Below are positions 34,934-43,637 of a stretch of DNA of 64,000 bases, piece by piece. The stretch spans positions 1-64,000 of the forward strand of contig DAORAL010000006.1 in assembly GCA_035344155.1 (NCBI GenBank). The letters run 5' to 3'. The translations under genes were made by a program, and so were the position numbers. The notes beneath the pieces are model-generated. The model was given only the letters and a program-made list of their open reading frames with translations. It did no database searches and was not told where the DNA came from. The stretch comes from UBA1845 sp002338715. Its GTDB lineage: Bacteria > Planctomycetota > Phycisphaerae > UBA1845. Numbering within the stretch: position 1 is the first letter of the stretch; each line of letters opens with the position of its first letter.

Positions 34934-35233
34934 ATGACCCAGCAGAAAAGCGAATTCAGCCACGAGTCATTCCAGGACCGCGAATCCATCGTTCGGTATT
35001 TCCATTCACTGAGCGAATGCTTCTCGCAGGGGAAGCTTTCACTTTCCAGCGACGACGAAGAGATCGCCGTTGACATTCCCGGTTTGATTCGTTTCGATGT
35101 TCGCGCCAAAACGCGCAGCGACCGCGTGCAGGTGATTCTAAAGATGTCATGGAAGTCTGATCGACGCGGCAAGGATCTGCGCGTTCGTCCCACAGGAGGC
35201 GAGGAATCGAAAGCACCCCATGCAGATGTTTGA
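34934..35233 (+). CDS. Amphi-Trp domain small protein 2
   Basis: The protein has 99 residues and the same plan as the product of 33082: an N-terminal helix (QDRESIVRYFHSLSECFSQG), two strands (KLSLSSDDEEIAVDIPG), then the amphipathic strand VQVILKMSWKSD with its only Trp. The basic tail is variable. The 3' end overlaps the start of the PhoU-kinase gene by 14 bases, so expression is coupled. Two different amphi-Trp proteins in one cluster suggest either a heterodimer or two carriers for different partners. Confidence 0.7.
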   Translation: MTQQKSEFSHESFQDRESIVRYFHSLSECFSQGKLSLSSDDEEIAVDIPGLIRFDVRAKTRSDRVQVILKMSWKSDRRGKDLRVRPTGGEESKAPHADV

Positions 35234-36860
35234 GGGCATCGACAAAAATCTGCGCTTCATGGTCGTCGAAGTCGGCAAGCAACTGGACAAATCATTCCAG
35301 GTCATGCGCCAACCGTCCCGATCACTGGCGCGGAAAATCTACTCCAGCGACAACTACATCGACACGCTCAAGAGCTACGTCGAAAAGAAAACCATCTCGG
35401 GTTTCCGCAACACCCCCGAGATGAACCGCCAGACGGCTGACCGCTTCCGGGCGCTGGTCACCGTCGCCAACAATCTTGAGCGCATCGCGGATTTCTGCGT
35501 GAACATCGCCAGACAGATGGATCACATGGACAGCCCGGATGTGCTTCAGCACTACGACTACGTGCCATATCAGAAGATCATCGGCGATGCGTTGGCTCAG
35601 ATTCCGGAGGCAATCTCCATCAGCGACGCAGCCCTGGCCCTGAAGATTTGCCGCGCCGAAGCCAAGACCGACAAACTCTACGCAGCCCACATCTCGCAGA
35701 TCAAAGGCGATCTTCGCAAAGGTGAGAACACCGACGACCTCGTCGCGTGCCTGTATATCTTTCACTATCTTGAACGCATGGGCGACGCACTGCAAAACAT
35801 TGGAGAGGCTGTGCTGTACGCCGTCACCGGTGAGAAGCTCAAACTTCGCGAACACAAAGCCCTCCATGCCGCGCTCGGGCAAAAAGATTCGGACATGTGG
35901 AGTCGGGCCTACGATGTGGACTTTCGTTACGAGACGCGTTCGGGCACCAAGATCGGTAAAGTAAAGGATCGCGGCGAAGACGAAGCCGAGTTGGAAGCGA
36001 TTTTCAAGAACGGCCGGCGCGACAAGCTCGCCCGCGAACGCGAGAACATCCTGCGCTGGCAGGAAGAGATGCCCGGGCTGCCCCCGCGCATCCTCGAGTA
36101 TCGCGAAGGCAAAGGCGATGCGGCTCTTCTACTCGAGTACCTCGACGGCATGACCTTCAACGAGATGGTGCTCAATGCCGACAGCGCGAGACTTCGTGCC
36201 GCACAGGAATGCATCGCTTCGACGTTGACGACGGCATGGGACCGCACGCTCGAACGCGAACCGGTCCACGGCGATTTTCTCGGGCAGTTGGCATCGCGAC
36301 TTGGCGACGTGTGGCGCATCCATCCGCAATTTCGCAGATTCCCGATTCGCGTCGGCAAGCTCAACCTACAATCGTTTGAAGAGTTGCTGCTCACCGCGAC
36401 AGACGCGTCGAAGGATTTGCTCGCGCCGTTTCGCGTGTTGATCCACGGCGATTTCAATGCCGACAACATCATCGTCAGCAACCACGAATCCCGAATCCAC
36501 TTCATCGACCTTTACCGTTCCCGCCCAATGGACTACGTTCAGGATGTATCCGTCTTTCTCGTGTCCAATTTCCGGATGCCGGTGTTCGATCCGGACATGC
36601 GGGCGCGCATTGGCGATGTCATGCTGGATTTCTACCGCTTCGCCAAGAACTACGCCTGCGAACACGACGACGATACGTTCGATGCGCGATTGGCGCTGGG
36701 CTTGATCCGTTCGTTTATGTCGTCCACGCGTTTCGAACTCGACGAAACGTTTGCCAAGACGATGTACCTGCGTTCGGCTTATCTTCTGGAGGCGTTCATC
36801 ACGCACATAGGCCGCCCCTGGAACACTTTTGCTTTCAACGACGAAGTGCTTCGGTTCTAA
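35220..36860 (+). CDS. PhoU-domain protein fused to an APH-like kinase
   Basis: The protein has 546 residues. Residues about 1-215 have the two three-helix repeats of PhoU, each with its metal-binding signature (NNLERIADFCVNIA; HYLERMGDALQNIGEAV). Residues about 250-546 look like an aminoglycoside-phosphotransferase/choline-kinase-type kinase: GDAALLLEYLDGMTF, the catalytic loop VLIHGDFNADNIIV, and the metal-binding IDLYRSRPMDYVQDVS. This fuses a phosphate-signalling domain to a small-molecule or protein kinase. ATG 35220 and ATG 35226 are both possible. It overlaps amphi-Trp 2 and is 26 nt before the ATP-grasp gene. Confidence 0.8.
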   Translation: MQMFEGIDKNLRFMVVEVGKQLDKSFQVMRQPSRSLARKIYSSDNYIDTLKSYVEKKTISGFRNTPEMNRQTADRFRALVTVANNLERIADFCVNIARQMDHMDSPDVLQHYDYVPYQKIIGDALAQIPEAISISDAALALKICRAEAKTDKLYAAHISQIKGDLRKGENTDDLVACLYIFHYLERMGDALQNIGEAVLYAVTGEKLKLREHKALHAALGQKDSDMWSRAYDVDFRYETRSGTKIGKVKDRGEDEAELEAIFKNGRRDKLARERENILRWQEEMPGLPPRILEYREGKGDAALLLEYLDGMTFNEMVLNADSARLRAAQECIASTLTTAWDRTLEREPVHGDFLGQLASRLGDVWRIHPQFRRFPIRVGKLNLQSFEELLLTATDASKDLLAPFRVLIHGDFNADNIIVSNHESRIHFIDLYRSRPMDYVQDVSVFLVSNFRMPVFDPDMRARIGDVMLDFYRFAKNYACEHDDDTFDARLALGLIRSFMSSTRFELDETFAKTMYLRSAYLLEAFITHIGRPWNTFAFNDEVLRF

Positions 36861-36886
36861 GCAACCTGCACTACCGGAGAGATGAA

Positions 36887-37768
36887 ATGACTCGCATCGG
36901 TGTGGTGGGTGTACCTGAGGGGTGGTCATCGCTGCGCCTCGTCGATGCCGTCAAAAGCAAAACAGATTTCGGCTTGCTGATCGATATGGAGCATGTCGTC
37001 GTCGATCTCGACGCGGGCACGGCGATGTTTGGCGATGTCGATCTTTGCACGCTCGACGCGATGATCATCAAGAAAGTCGGCGTGACCTACTCCCCCGACC
37101 TGATGGCGCGATTGGCCATGCTGCGCTACATCGGCGGACGCGGACCGAGAATCTTCTCCCCCCCGGCGAACATCAAACGCGTCATCGATCGCCTAAGCTG
37201 CACGGTCTCGCTGCGGGCGGCTGACATCCCCATGCCCACAACCGTCATCACCGAAGACCTCGAACAAGCCGCCAGCGCGGTCGGGCGTTTGGGCAAGTGC
37301 ATCCTCAAACCGCTCTACTCCACCAAAGCGCGCGGGATGATCGTCGTCGAACCCGGTCCGGATTTGATGGAGGACCTCCAAACATTCAAAGCCAACGGAA
37401 ACGTCATTCTCTACCTGCAACAGATGATCGACCTGCCAGGAAAAGACCTGGGCCTGGCGTTTCTGGGCGGAGAGTTCTGCGGTTGCTATGCCCGCGTTCG
37501 CAGCGCCGGTGAATGGAACACCACCACCCATTCCGGCGGCAAGTACAAAGCCCACGAAGCCAGTCCCGACATTATCGAACTCGCCCGCCGCGCCCAAAAG
37601 CCATTCGGTCTCGACTTCACCTGCGTCGATGTTGCCGAAACAGCCGACGGCCCGGTCGTGTTTGAAGTCTCCGCATTTGGCGGGTTTCGTGGACTTCTCG
37701 AAGCGAATAACTTCGATGCTGCCGACCATTACGCCCAATACGTCCTCAACCAATTGAAAGCCCAATGA
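36887..37768 (+). CDS. GAK-system ATP-grasp enzyme (RimK-like)
   Basis: The protein has 293 residues. The fold is that of RimK/glutathione synthetase-type ligases: an N-terminal Rossmann-like part (LDAMIIKKVG), the ATP-grasp core with KPLYSTKARGM, LQQMIDLPGKDLGLAFLGGE, a basic RVRSAGEW segment, and the metal-binding end FTCVDVAE...VVFEVSAFGGFRGL. Such enzymes form an acyl-phosphate and couple it to an amine or thiol, so it may add an amino acid or sugar acid to a partner. GGAGAG precedes its ATG; its stop overlaps the HprK-like start by ATGA, the tightest coupling in the cluster. Confidence 0.85.
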   Translation: MTRIGVVGVPEGWSSLRLVDAVKSKTDFGLLIDMEHVVVDLDAGTAMFGDVDLCTLDAMIIKKVGVTYSPDLMARLAMLRYIGGRGPRIFSPPANIKRVIDRLSCTVSLRAADIPMPTTVITEDLEQAASAVGRLGKCILKPLYSTKARGMIVVEPGPDLMEDLQTFKANGNVILYLQQMIDLPGKDLGLAFLGGEFCGCYARVRSAGEWNTTTHSGGKYKAHEASPDIIELARRAQKPFGLDFTCVDVAETADGPVVFEVSAFGGFRGLLEANNFDAADHYAQYVLNQLKAQ

Positions 37769-38853
37769 CCGACAACACCCCGATCCACAACATGCGTATT
37801 GACGAAGTCGCAGACCAATGGGCGTCGCAGCACGAAGACGCCGGCCAACTTGATCTGGCGCTCGACACCTGCCTCATCCGCGTACGCTCCAACTCGAAAC
37901 CGCTCATCGAAGAGCTTCGCGAATACTTCAGCCCGTTCGTCGTGATGACGGAGCAACCCACGATCGTCATCACCGCGATCGAGACCGAACCGCCCACGAT
38001 CAACGCGGACTTGACGATCAAGGAGCCCGATCCCGGTAAGACGAAAATCAAAGAAGAGTTCATCAATATCACCGACGGCCGCATCGTGCGAAAACGTCTG
38101 ACCGGCATGGTGTTCGCATTCGGCGCGGATACGAACCTGGCGATCGGACCGTGTCTCGCCAATGCCAACCAGGTCGTCAACTTCGTCAACAACCGCTACA
38201 TCGAATGGCGCTTGCACCGCGAGTCGATGCTTTTTCACGCAGCCGCAGTCGCTTATCAGTGTAAGGGCGTCGCGATCTCCGGCTTCTCGGGCAAGGGTAA
38301 GAGCACGTTGTCACTGCACATGATGAGTCGCGGCTGCGATTTTGTGAGCAACGATCGGCTGATGGTCGCGCGCGATGGCGATCAACTCAGCATGTACGGC
38401 GTTCCAAAACTCCCGCGCATCAATCCGGGAACCATCGTCAACAACCCCGACCTTTCCACCATGCTCAGCACAGAGGAAATCGACGCCTTCAACGACATGG
38501 ACCCCGCGACGCTCTGGAACCTCGAACAGAAATACGACGTCGACCTAGAACGTTGCTACGGTGTGGGCCGGCAACTTCTAAGCCATCCGATGCACACGCT
38601 CGTGATTCTCAACTGGACGCGCGACAACACGCCAACCGAAGTGCACCGCGTCAACTTGCGCGAACGATCCGACCTCATGCCGGCATTTATGAAATCCGTC
38701 GGGCTGTTCTTCCGATACGACGGCAGTGGAACGATGCCATCCGAAGACCCTGCCGACTACGTGGCGCTGCTGGAATCCTGCAAGGTTCTGGAAGTGCGCG
38801 GCGGTGTTGATTTTGAACATGCAGCCGACGCGTGTTTGGCACATCCCGATTAA
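37765..38853 (+). CDS. HprK-related kinase B (GAK system)
   Basis: The protein has 362 residues. The P-loop GFSGKGKST (173-181) and the following CDFVSNDRLMV with an acidic catalytic pair are those of HPr kinase/PEPCK-type folds. An N-terminal alpha/beta domain precedes, and LLSHPMHTLVILNW lies in the C-terminal half. HprK phosphorylates serine in HPr with ATP; there is no HPr gene here, so the target is probably another cluster product or a small molecule. Coupled by ATGA to the ATP-grasp gene and 15 nt before the CofD-like gene. Confidence 0.85.
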   Translation: MTDNTPIHNMRIDEVADQWASQHEDAGQLDLALDTCLIRVRSNSKPLIEELREYFSPFVVMTEQPTIVITAIETEPPTINADLTIKEPDPGKTKIKEEFINITDGRIVRKRLTGMVFAFGADTNLAIGPCLANANQVVNFVNNRYIEWRLHRESMLFHAAAVAYQCKGVAISGFSGKGKSTLSLHMMSRGCDFVSNDRLMVARDGDQLSMYGVPKLPRINPGTIVNNPDLSTMLSTEEIDAFNDMDPATLWNLEQKYDVDLERCYGVGRQLLSHPMHTLVILNWTRDNTPTEVHRVNLRERSDLMPAFMKSVGLFFRYDGSGTMPSEDPADYVALLESCKVLEVRGGVDFEHAADACLAHPD

Positions 38854-38868
38854 CGAACGAGACATGCG

Positions 38869-40131
38869 GTGACGACCGACGAGTTTTACAACGACGACAT
38901 GCGCGAGGATGACATCCAGGACGAACCGCGTCCGTTTGTCCCGAGGCGCTGCGTGCGCGTCACGCGGTCGGTCCCGATTCCGAATCCCCTGCAACTCGCT
39001 CGCTGCGCCAAGTCGCCCGAGTATGGCCCAAGGATTCTGTTCTTCAGCGGTGGCAGCGCCCTTAATCCGCTTTGTCGCAAGCTGATCGACTACACGCACA
39101 ACTCGGTCCACCTGATCACGCCGTTCGATTCCGGTGGAAGTTCGGCGTCGCTGCGGGTGGCGTTTGATATGTTAGCTGTCGGAGATTTGCGCAACCGTTT
39201 GATGGCGCTGGCCGACCATTCCGTCATCGGTCAACCGGCAGTCTTCGAACTTTTTGCCCACCGCTTCGATCACGATACGGACCCCGCGCGGCTGCGCGAC
39301 CAGTTGCAAAGCATCATCGATGGCGTCGATCCGATGATCCGCCAGGTGGTCAATCCGCTGCGAAAACTGATCCGCAACCACTTGCGATACTTTCTCGAAC
39401 ACGCCCCGGCTGACTTTGACCTGCGCGGCGCGAGTATCGGTAACCTGATCCTCGTCGGCGGTTATCTCAACAATGGTCGACAGATCGATCCGGTCATTTT
39501 CCTGTTTTCAAAACTGGTCGAGGTACGCGGCATCGTTCGTCCGGTCGTCGGCAGAAGCGCACAACTCGCCGCCCGCCTGCGAAATGGTGAAACCATCTGC
39601 GGCCAACATCGCATCACCGGGAAGGAAGTCGCGCCGCTCGGCGAGCCGATCGAAAGCATTCACCTCGTCGATAATTGCGATTCGGCGAAACCAAAAACGG
39701 TGGTCGCCCGGCAGAAGGTGGTGGACCTAATCGCCAGCGCCGAGTTGATCTGCTATCCGATGGGCAGTTTCTTTACGAGTGTGCTCGCAAATCTGCTGCC
39801 CGAGGGGATCTGCGCTGCGATTGCGGCCAACGATTGCCCGAAGATTTACATCCCTAACACCGGCGTCGATCCCGAATTGACCGGTATCACGGTTGAAGCA
39901 AGCGTGCGGAAATTAATCGAGCAGTTGCAGAAGCCGACCGATGCGCATGTCGAATCGCTGCTGAACTTTGTGCTGCTCGACAACACCGGCAGCGCCTATT
40001 CATCGCAGCCGAACACCAAAGCGATCCAATCGCTAGGGGTCGAAGTGATCACCGCCCCACTGGTGACGCAACCGGGATCGACGCAACTCGACCCGGATGG
40101 CCTGCTGGAGACGCTGCTTTCGTTAACGTAA
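38869..40131 (+). CDS. CofD/YvcK-like protein (GAK system)
   Basis: The protein has 420 residues from GTG 38869 (ATG 38899 also possible). The signature is that of CofD/YvcK: FFSGGSALNPLCRKL, ITPFDSGGSSASLR, and GSFFTSVLANLLPEG in the second half. CofD moves a phospholactyl group from a nucleotide-activated donor to Fo in F420 synthesis, while YvcK binds UDP-sugars and regulates the envelope; neither chemistry can be assumed here. No F420 genes are nearby. It is the last gene in the tight run, with the 40315 gene 183 bases on. Confidence 0.85.
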   Translation: MTTDEFYNDDMREDDIQDEPRPFVPRRCVRVTRSVPIPNPLQLARCAKSPEYGPRILFFSGGSALNPLCRKLIDYTHNSVHLITPFDSGGSSASLRVAFDMLAVGDLRNRLMALADHSVIGQPAVFELFAHRFDHDTDPARLRDQLQSIIDGVDPMIRQVVNPLRKLIRNHLRYFLEHAPADFDLRGASIGNLILVGGYLNNGRQIDPVIFLFSKLVEVRGIVRPVVGRSAQLAARLRNGETICGQHRITGKEVAPLGEPIESIHLVDNCDSAKPKTVVARQKVVDLIASAELICYPMGSFFTSVLANLLPEGICAAIAANDCPKIYIPNTGVDPELTGITVEASVRKLIEQLQKPTDAHVESLLNFVLLDNTGSAYSSQPNTKAIQSLGVEVITAPLVTQPGSTQLDPDGLLETLLSLT

Positions 40132-40314
40132 AGAAGCGATTGCTGCGAAACAGTAATGGTCGGGTGGCAAACGATCGATAAAGTACGTAGGATGCAGCAC
40201 CGCCCAGTAGCATGGGCGCTATCGTTTAAGTCCAGTCGTCTTAGCTGACGCTGGCTTATGAGTTGTTGTCTTGGTTGACTGCCCAAACGGGCCCGGAAAC
40301 GGAGTGATTCAAAC

Positions 40315-40854
40315 ATGTCGAAGAAAGTGCGCAAAGCCATCGAAACCCTTCAGGAACTCTCCCCGAAACTAAACGACACGACGTCAGCGGCCAACGACAC
40401 CGTGGCCAAGGTCGAGGCGTTTCTCAACGATCAGTGCAGCATCGGTCTGCCGTGTTGGATACTGGCCGAACGCATCGGATCGAAAGAAGCGCCCTCAGAA
40501 CAGCACGTGTGGCTGGGGTACGACCGCGTGGACGGTAAGTTTCGCGTCGTCGTCGAGCAGTTGATTCGCCACGAGGATCAGGAAGAGCACACGGGCCCGA
40601 AACCGTGGGCGTCATGCTCGCGCGATTTGAAGCTCAACACCCTTCCGAAGTTGCCGAAACTCCTCGAGGCCATCGCCGAAGAAGCCTGCAAGATGGCCGA
40701 GAAGAATGACACGGCGATCTCGGCGATCGAAACCATTCTCACCGCGATGAGCGACGAGAAAGACAGCGAAGCCAAGGGTGGAGACAAAGACAAGAAGAAA
40801 CTGAAAATCAGCGCCGAACAGCCCAAGGAAGAAGAAACCGCGAACGCCACGTAG
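40315..40854 (+). CDS. Uncharacterised protein at the end of the GAK-like cluster
   Basis: The protein has 179 residues. An N-terminal helix (KVRKAIETLQELSPKLNDTT) is followed by a central beta-rich piece (LPCWILAERIGS, HVWLGYDRVDGKFRVVVEQLI), a helix (LPKLLEAIAEEACKMAEKND), and a disordered C-terminus of alternating Lys, Glu and Asp. I do not recognise a family. CGGAAACGGAG lies upstream of the ATG. Direction and position suggest a loose link with the CofD-like gene, but the 183-base gap means it could have its own promoter. Confidence 0.6.
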   Translation: MSKKVRKAIETLQELSPKLNDTTSAANDTVAKVEAFLNDQCSIGLPCWILAERIGSKEAPSEQHVWLGYDRVDGKFRVVVEQLIRHEDQEEHTGPKPWASCSRDLKLNTLPKLPKLLEAIAEEACKMAEKNDTAISAIETILTAMSDEKDSEAKGGDKDKKKLKISAEQPKEEETANAT

Positions 40855-40900
40855 TTGCAAGCGCCGCCCAAGATGTTTGCATAGGCGAACAGGTTTCGGC

Positions 40901-41215
40901 CTACGACCAACTGGGCCACATGATCCACAAGACCAGATGAGTCGCGATCAGCGCTCCGCAGATCACCATGGATCGATTCATGCGGAAGCGCTGTATCGCG
41001 GCCAGCAAAATCCAACCGGCAAGCAGCGCAAAACTGGCGCGCCCCGCTGCCGTCCACAGCGCGTGCGCGTTCAGTTTGTCCGGGCCCCAGTTTGATGTAT
41101 CGGGCCGCATTGCTAGCCCAACCATTGCCAACGCGCAGTTGGCCACGGTCAATACAAGCAGCAGGCGATACGTTTGTCGCTTCACAACCACAATGCCTCG
41201 CACCTTACGAACCAC
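40901..41215 (-). CDS. Small three-helix membrane protein, hypothetical
   Basis: The frame gives 104 residues from GTG 41215. Three hydrophobic segments are visible (about LLLVLTVANCALAMVGLAM, ASFALLAGWILLAAI, MVICGALIATHLVLWIMW), separated by short loops with basic residues. The composition is that of a real membrane protein rather than an antisense shadow, but no family is recognised and the ribosome site is weak. It faces the preceding 40315 gene convergently. Confidence 0.5.
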   Translation of the reverse strand: MVRKVRGIVVVKRQTYRLLLVLTVANCALAMVGLAMRPDTSNWGPDKLNAHALWTAAGRASFALLAGWILLAAIQRFRMNRSMVICGALIATHLVLWIMWPSWS

Positions 41216-41596
41216 CTTATCCGCAGTTTATTGGACGCGATCATCGACTAAACCACTTCGTTTTTCCAGCAATGATTTGGACACCCTTTTGCGCCCGGTT
41301 TCTCTGCGAAGAGGGTTGAGCCCGTTTGCGGGCGTCGATATGATGGACGCTTGAGCAGGGATTTTGCTTCCTGCGGATTTGTTGTCCATCATGCTACGCC
41401 GAATCACGGGCGAAGACCCGTGACCCCGCCGGTTAGTGCGACGGTGCCACGGACTTTGATGGCATCGGACCCACAGAATCGAAAGCCCCGCAGACTTAAA
41501 ATCCACCGTTGATCGAAGCGCATCACACTCGCCGTTTGCGATTGCGCAATTCGATCAAGGCAGGGGAATTCATCCGCCTTTGAAAAAGGTCATCTC
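41216..41596. other. Non-coding interval ahead of the M14 peptidase gene
   Basis: These 381 bases lie between the small membrane protein (minus) and the peptidase (plus), so two promoters are expected. The only open frames are weak and in low-complexity or GC-skewed contexts. I see no RNA gene, repeat or terminator. Confidence 0.45.
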
Positions 41597-43603
41597 ATGT
41601 TTCGCCATCCGTTTCTCGCAGTCGTCTTAACCGGTCTAATCTTATTTGGAAATTCGCGGGCGTCGGCTGACACCTGGACCAACTATGCCGACATCGGTCC
41701 GACGTTGCTGACCTACGAATCCACGTATCCAACGCTCTGCAAGCGATACAACCTCGGGCAAAGCGTTCAGGGACGCGACATCTGGGCGCTGCGCATCTCC
41801 GACAACATGCCGGCTGAAGAAGACGAACCCGAATTCAAGTACATCGCAACCATGCATGGCGATGAAATCGTCGGCACGAAGATGTGCATGATGCTCATCG
41901 ACTATCTCCTCACCAACTATGGCACCGATCCGCAGGCGACCAACATCATCGACGAGGTTGACTTGTGGATCGTTCCGCTGATGAATCCGGACGGTTACGA
42001 CAAGGCCTCGCGCACCCGCACCAATGCCAACGGTGTCGACCTCAACCGCGACTTCCCGGACCTTGGCACCCCCAACACCACAACGGGCCGGCAAGTCGAG
42101 ACGGCCGTCATCATGAACTGGAGCGCCCAGCACACCTTCACCGCGTCGGCCAACCTGCACGGCGGTGAACTCGTCGCCAACTATCCATTCGACAATGAAG
42201 ACACCGGCTCGCGCTACGCCGACGATGACCTGCTCCTCATCTGGATGTCCGAGGAATATACGCAGCACAATCTGCCGATGTGGAACGGCGACTGGTACCA
42301 TGGCCGCACCAACGGCGCCGACTGGTACATCGTTCACGGCGGGATGCAGGACTGGAATTACCATTTCATGGGCAACAAGGAAATCACGCTGGAAATTGGA
42401 GTGACCAAGCAGCCGTCAGCAACGCTGATCCCGCAGTTCTGGGCAGACAATCGCGTCTCGATGATGTCCTACATCGAAACGTCGCTCGTTGGCGTTCGCG
42501 GACTCGTCACCGATGGCGTCAGCGGACTACCCGTCGCAGCCACGATCCGCGTCGATGGACGCAGTTTCAACGATGTGTATTCCGACCCGGACGTCGGCGA
42601 TTATCACCGTTTGATTGAACCGGGAACGTACGACCTGTCATTTGAAGCCGTCGGTTATGATCCGATCACCGTCAGCAATATCCCGGTGCTATCGGGCGAT
42701 GCGACGCGGCAGGACGTGGAGATGTACACACCACCGACGCTTGGATTCCCCAACGGTGGCGAAGAGTTGAAGATCGGTTTGACCGATGCGGTTGCATGGA
42801 CGGGCAACACCGTCGCGCAGTATCAGGTGCAATACACAGACAATGCCGACGCCCTTCAGGTGACGGGCGACGGTTTTGAAAGCGGTTCGCTCACGCCCGA
42901 ATACACAACCGGCGGCAGCGTACCGTGGAGCGTGACCAGCGGATCGACCCACAGCGGTACATTCGCAGCCCAAGCCGGCAACACGAGTGACAATCAGGTC
43001 ACATGGATGACCCGCACCGTCAATGGCGGCGACATGAGCTTCTGGTATCGCGTCAGTTCCGAAGTCAACTACGACTTCTTCAATTTCTACGTCGATGGCA
43101 CGCGGGTCGTGCACGTGTCGGGCAATGGCAGCTGGACGCAATACGCCACCACCCTCTCGCCGGGTTCACACGAACTCAAATGGGAGTACACCAAGGACGT
43201 CAGCGTCAGCAACTACAGCGATACGGTTTGGATCGACGACCTGCAGATCACCGACGACGGCACGGTTTGGACGGACGTCATCGCATTGACGCCGGCTGGC
43301 GTTTCCTCGACCCCATGGACGCCGCCTTATCTCGGCGTTGATTACAAAGTCCGCGTGCGTGCGGTGTACAACGGCGGGACGACTTTCGGTCAATGGGACG
43401 TCAGCGACGCGGTGTTCTCGGTGGTTCCGACGCCGGGCGATGGCGACTACTCAGACAATGGCACGGTTGATTTGTTCGACTTTGCATCGTTTCAGCAATG
43501 CTTTGGAGCCAACCCCCTGACAGCGGCTTGTGCCCCGGGCGATCTCGATGGAAACGGTGTCGTTGAAGTACAAGATCTCGATGACTTCGTCTCGCAGATG
43601 TAA
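41597..43603 (+). CDS. Secreted M14 zinc carboxypeptidase with regulatory, beta and dockerin-like domains
   Basis: The protein has 668 residues. A signal peptide (1-24, ending in ASA) precedes an M14 domain with HxxE at H87/E90 (MHGDE), R151 (LNRDF), H188 (NLHGG) and the catalytic glutamate E266 (EITLEIG). It is followed by a carboxypeptidase regulatory-like beta domain (VRGLVTDGVSGLPVAATIRV), a beta-sandwich (about 430-560), and a C-terminal pair of Asp/Asn-rich EF-hand-like loops (DNGTVDLFDF and DLDGNGVVEVQDLDDF) of dockerin type. It likely removes C-terminal residues from peptides outside the cell, and the tail may tether it to a surface or complex. The plus-strand gene after it encodes ankyrin repeats. 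Confidence 0.9.
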   Translation: MFRHPFLAVVLTGLILFGNSRASADTWTNYADIGPTLLTYESTYPTLCKRYNLGQSVQGRDIWALRISDNMPAEEDEPEFKYIATMHGDEIVGTKMCMMLIDYLLTNYGTDPQATNIIDEVDLWIVPLMNPDGYDKASRTRTNANGVDLNRDFPDLGTPNTTTGRQVETAVIMNWSAQHTFTASANLHGGELVANYPFDNEDTGSRYADDDLLLIWMSEEYTQHNLPMWNGDWYHGRTNGADWYIVHGGMQDWNYHFMGNKEITLEIGVTKQPSATLIPQFWADNRVSMMSYIETSLVGVRGLVTDGVSGLPVAATIRVDGRSFNDVYSDPDVGDYHRLIEPGTYDLSFEAVGYDPITVSNIPVLSGDATRQDVEMYTPPTLGFPNGGEELKIGLTDAVAWTGNTVAQYQVQYTDNADALQVTGDGFESGSLTPEYTTGGSVPWSVTSGSTHSGTFAAQAGNTSDNQVTWMTRTVNGGDMSFWYRVSSEVNYDFFNFYVDGTRVVHVSGNGSWTQYATTLSPGSHELKWEYTKDVSVSNYSDTVWIDDLQITDDGTVWTDVIALTPAGVSSTPWTPPYLGVDYKVRVRAVYNGGTTFGQWDVSDAVFSVVPTPGDGDYSDNGTVDLFDFASFQQCFGANPLTAACAPGDLDGNGVVEVQDLDDFVSQM

Positions 43604-43637
43604 GTGTGAGCGATTCTTGAAAGAAGTGAGAAAGACA

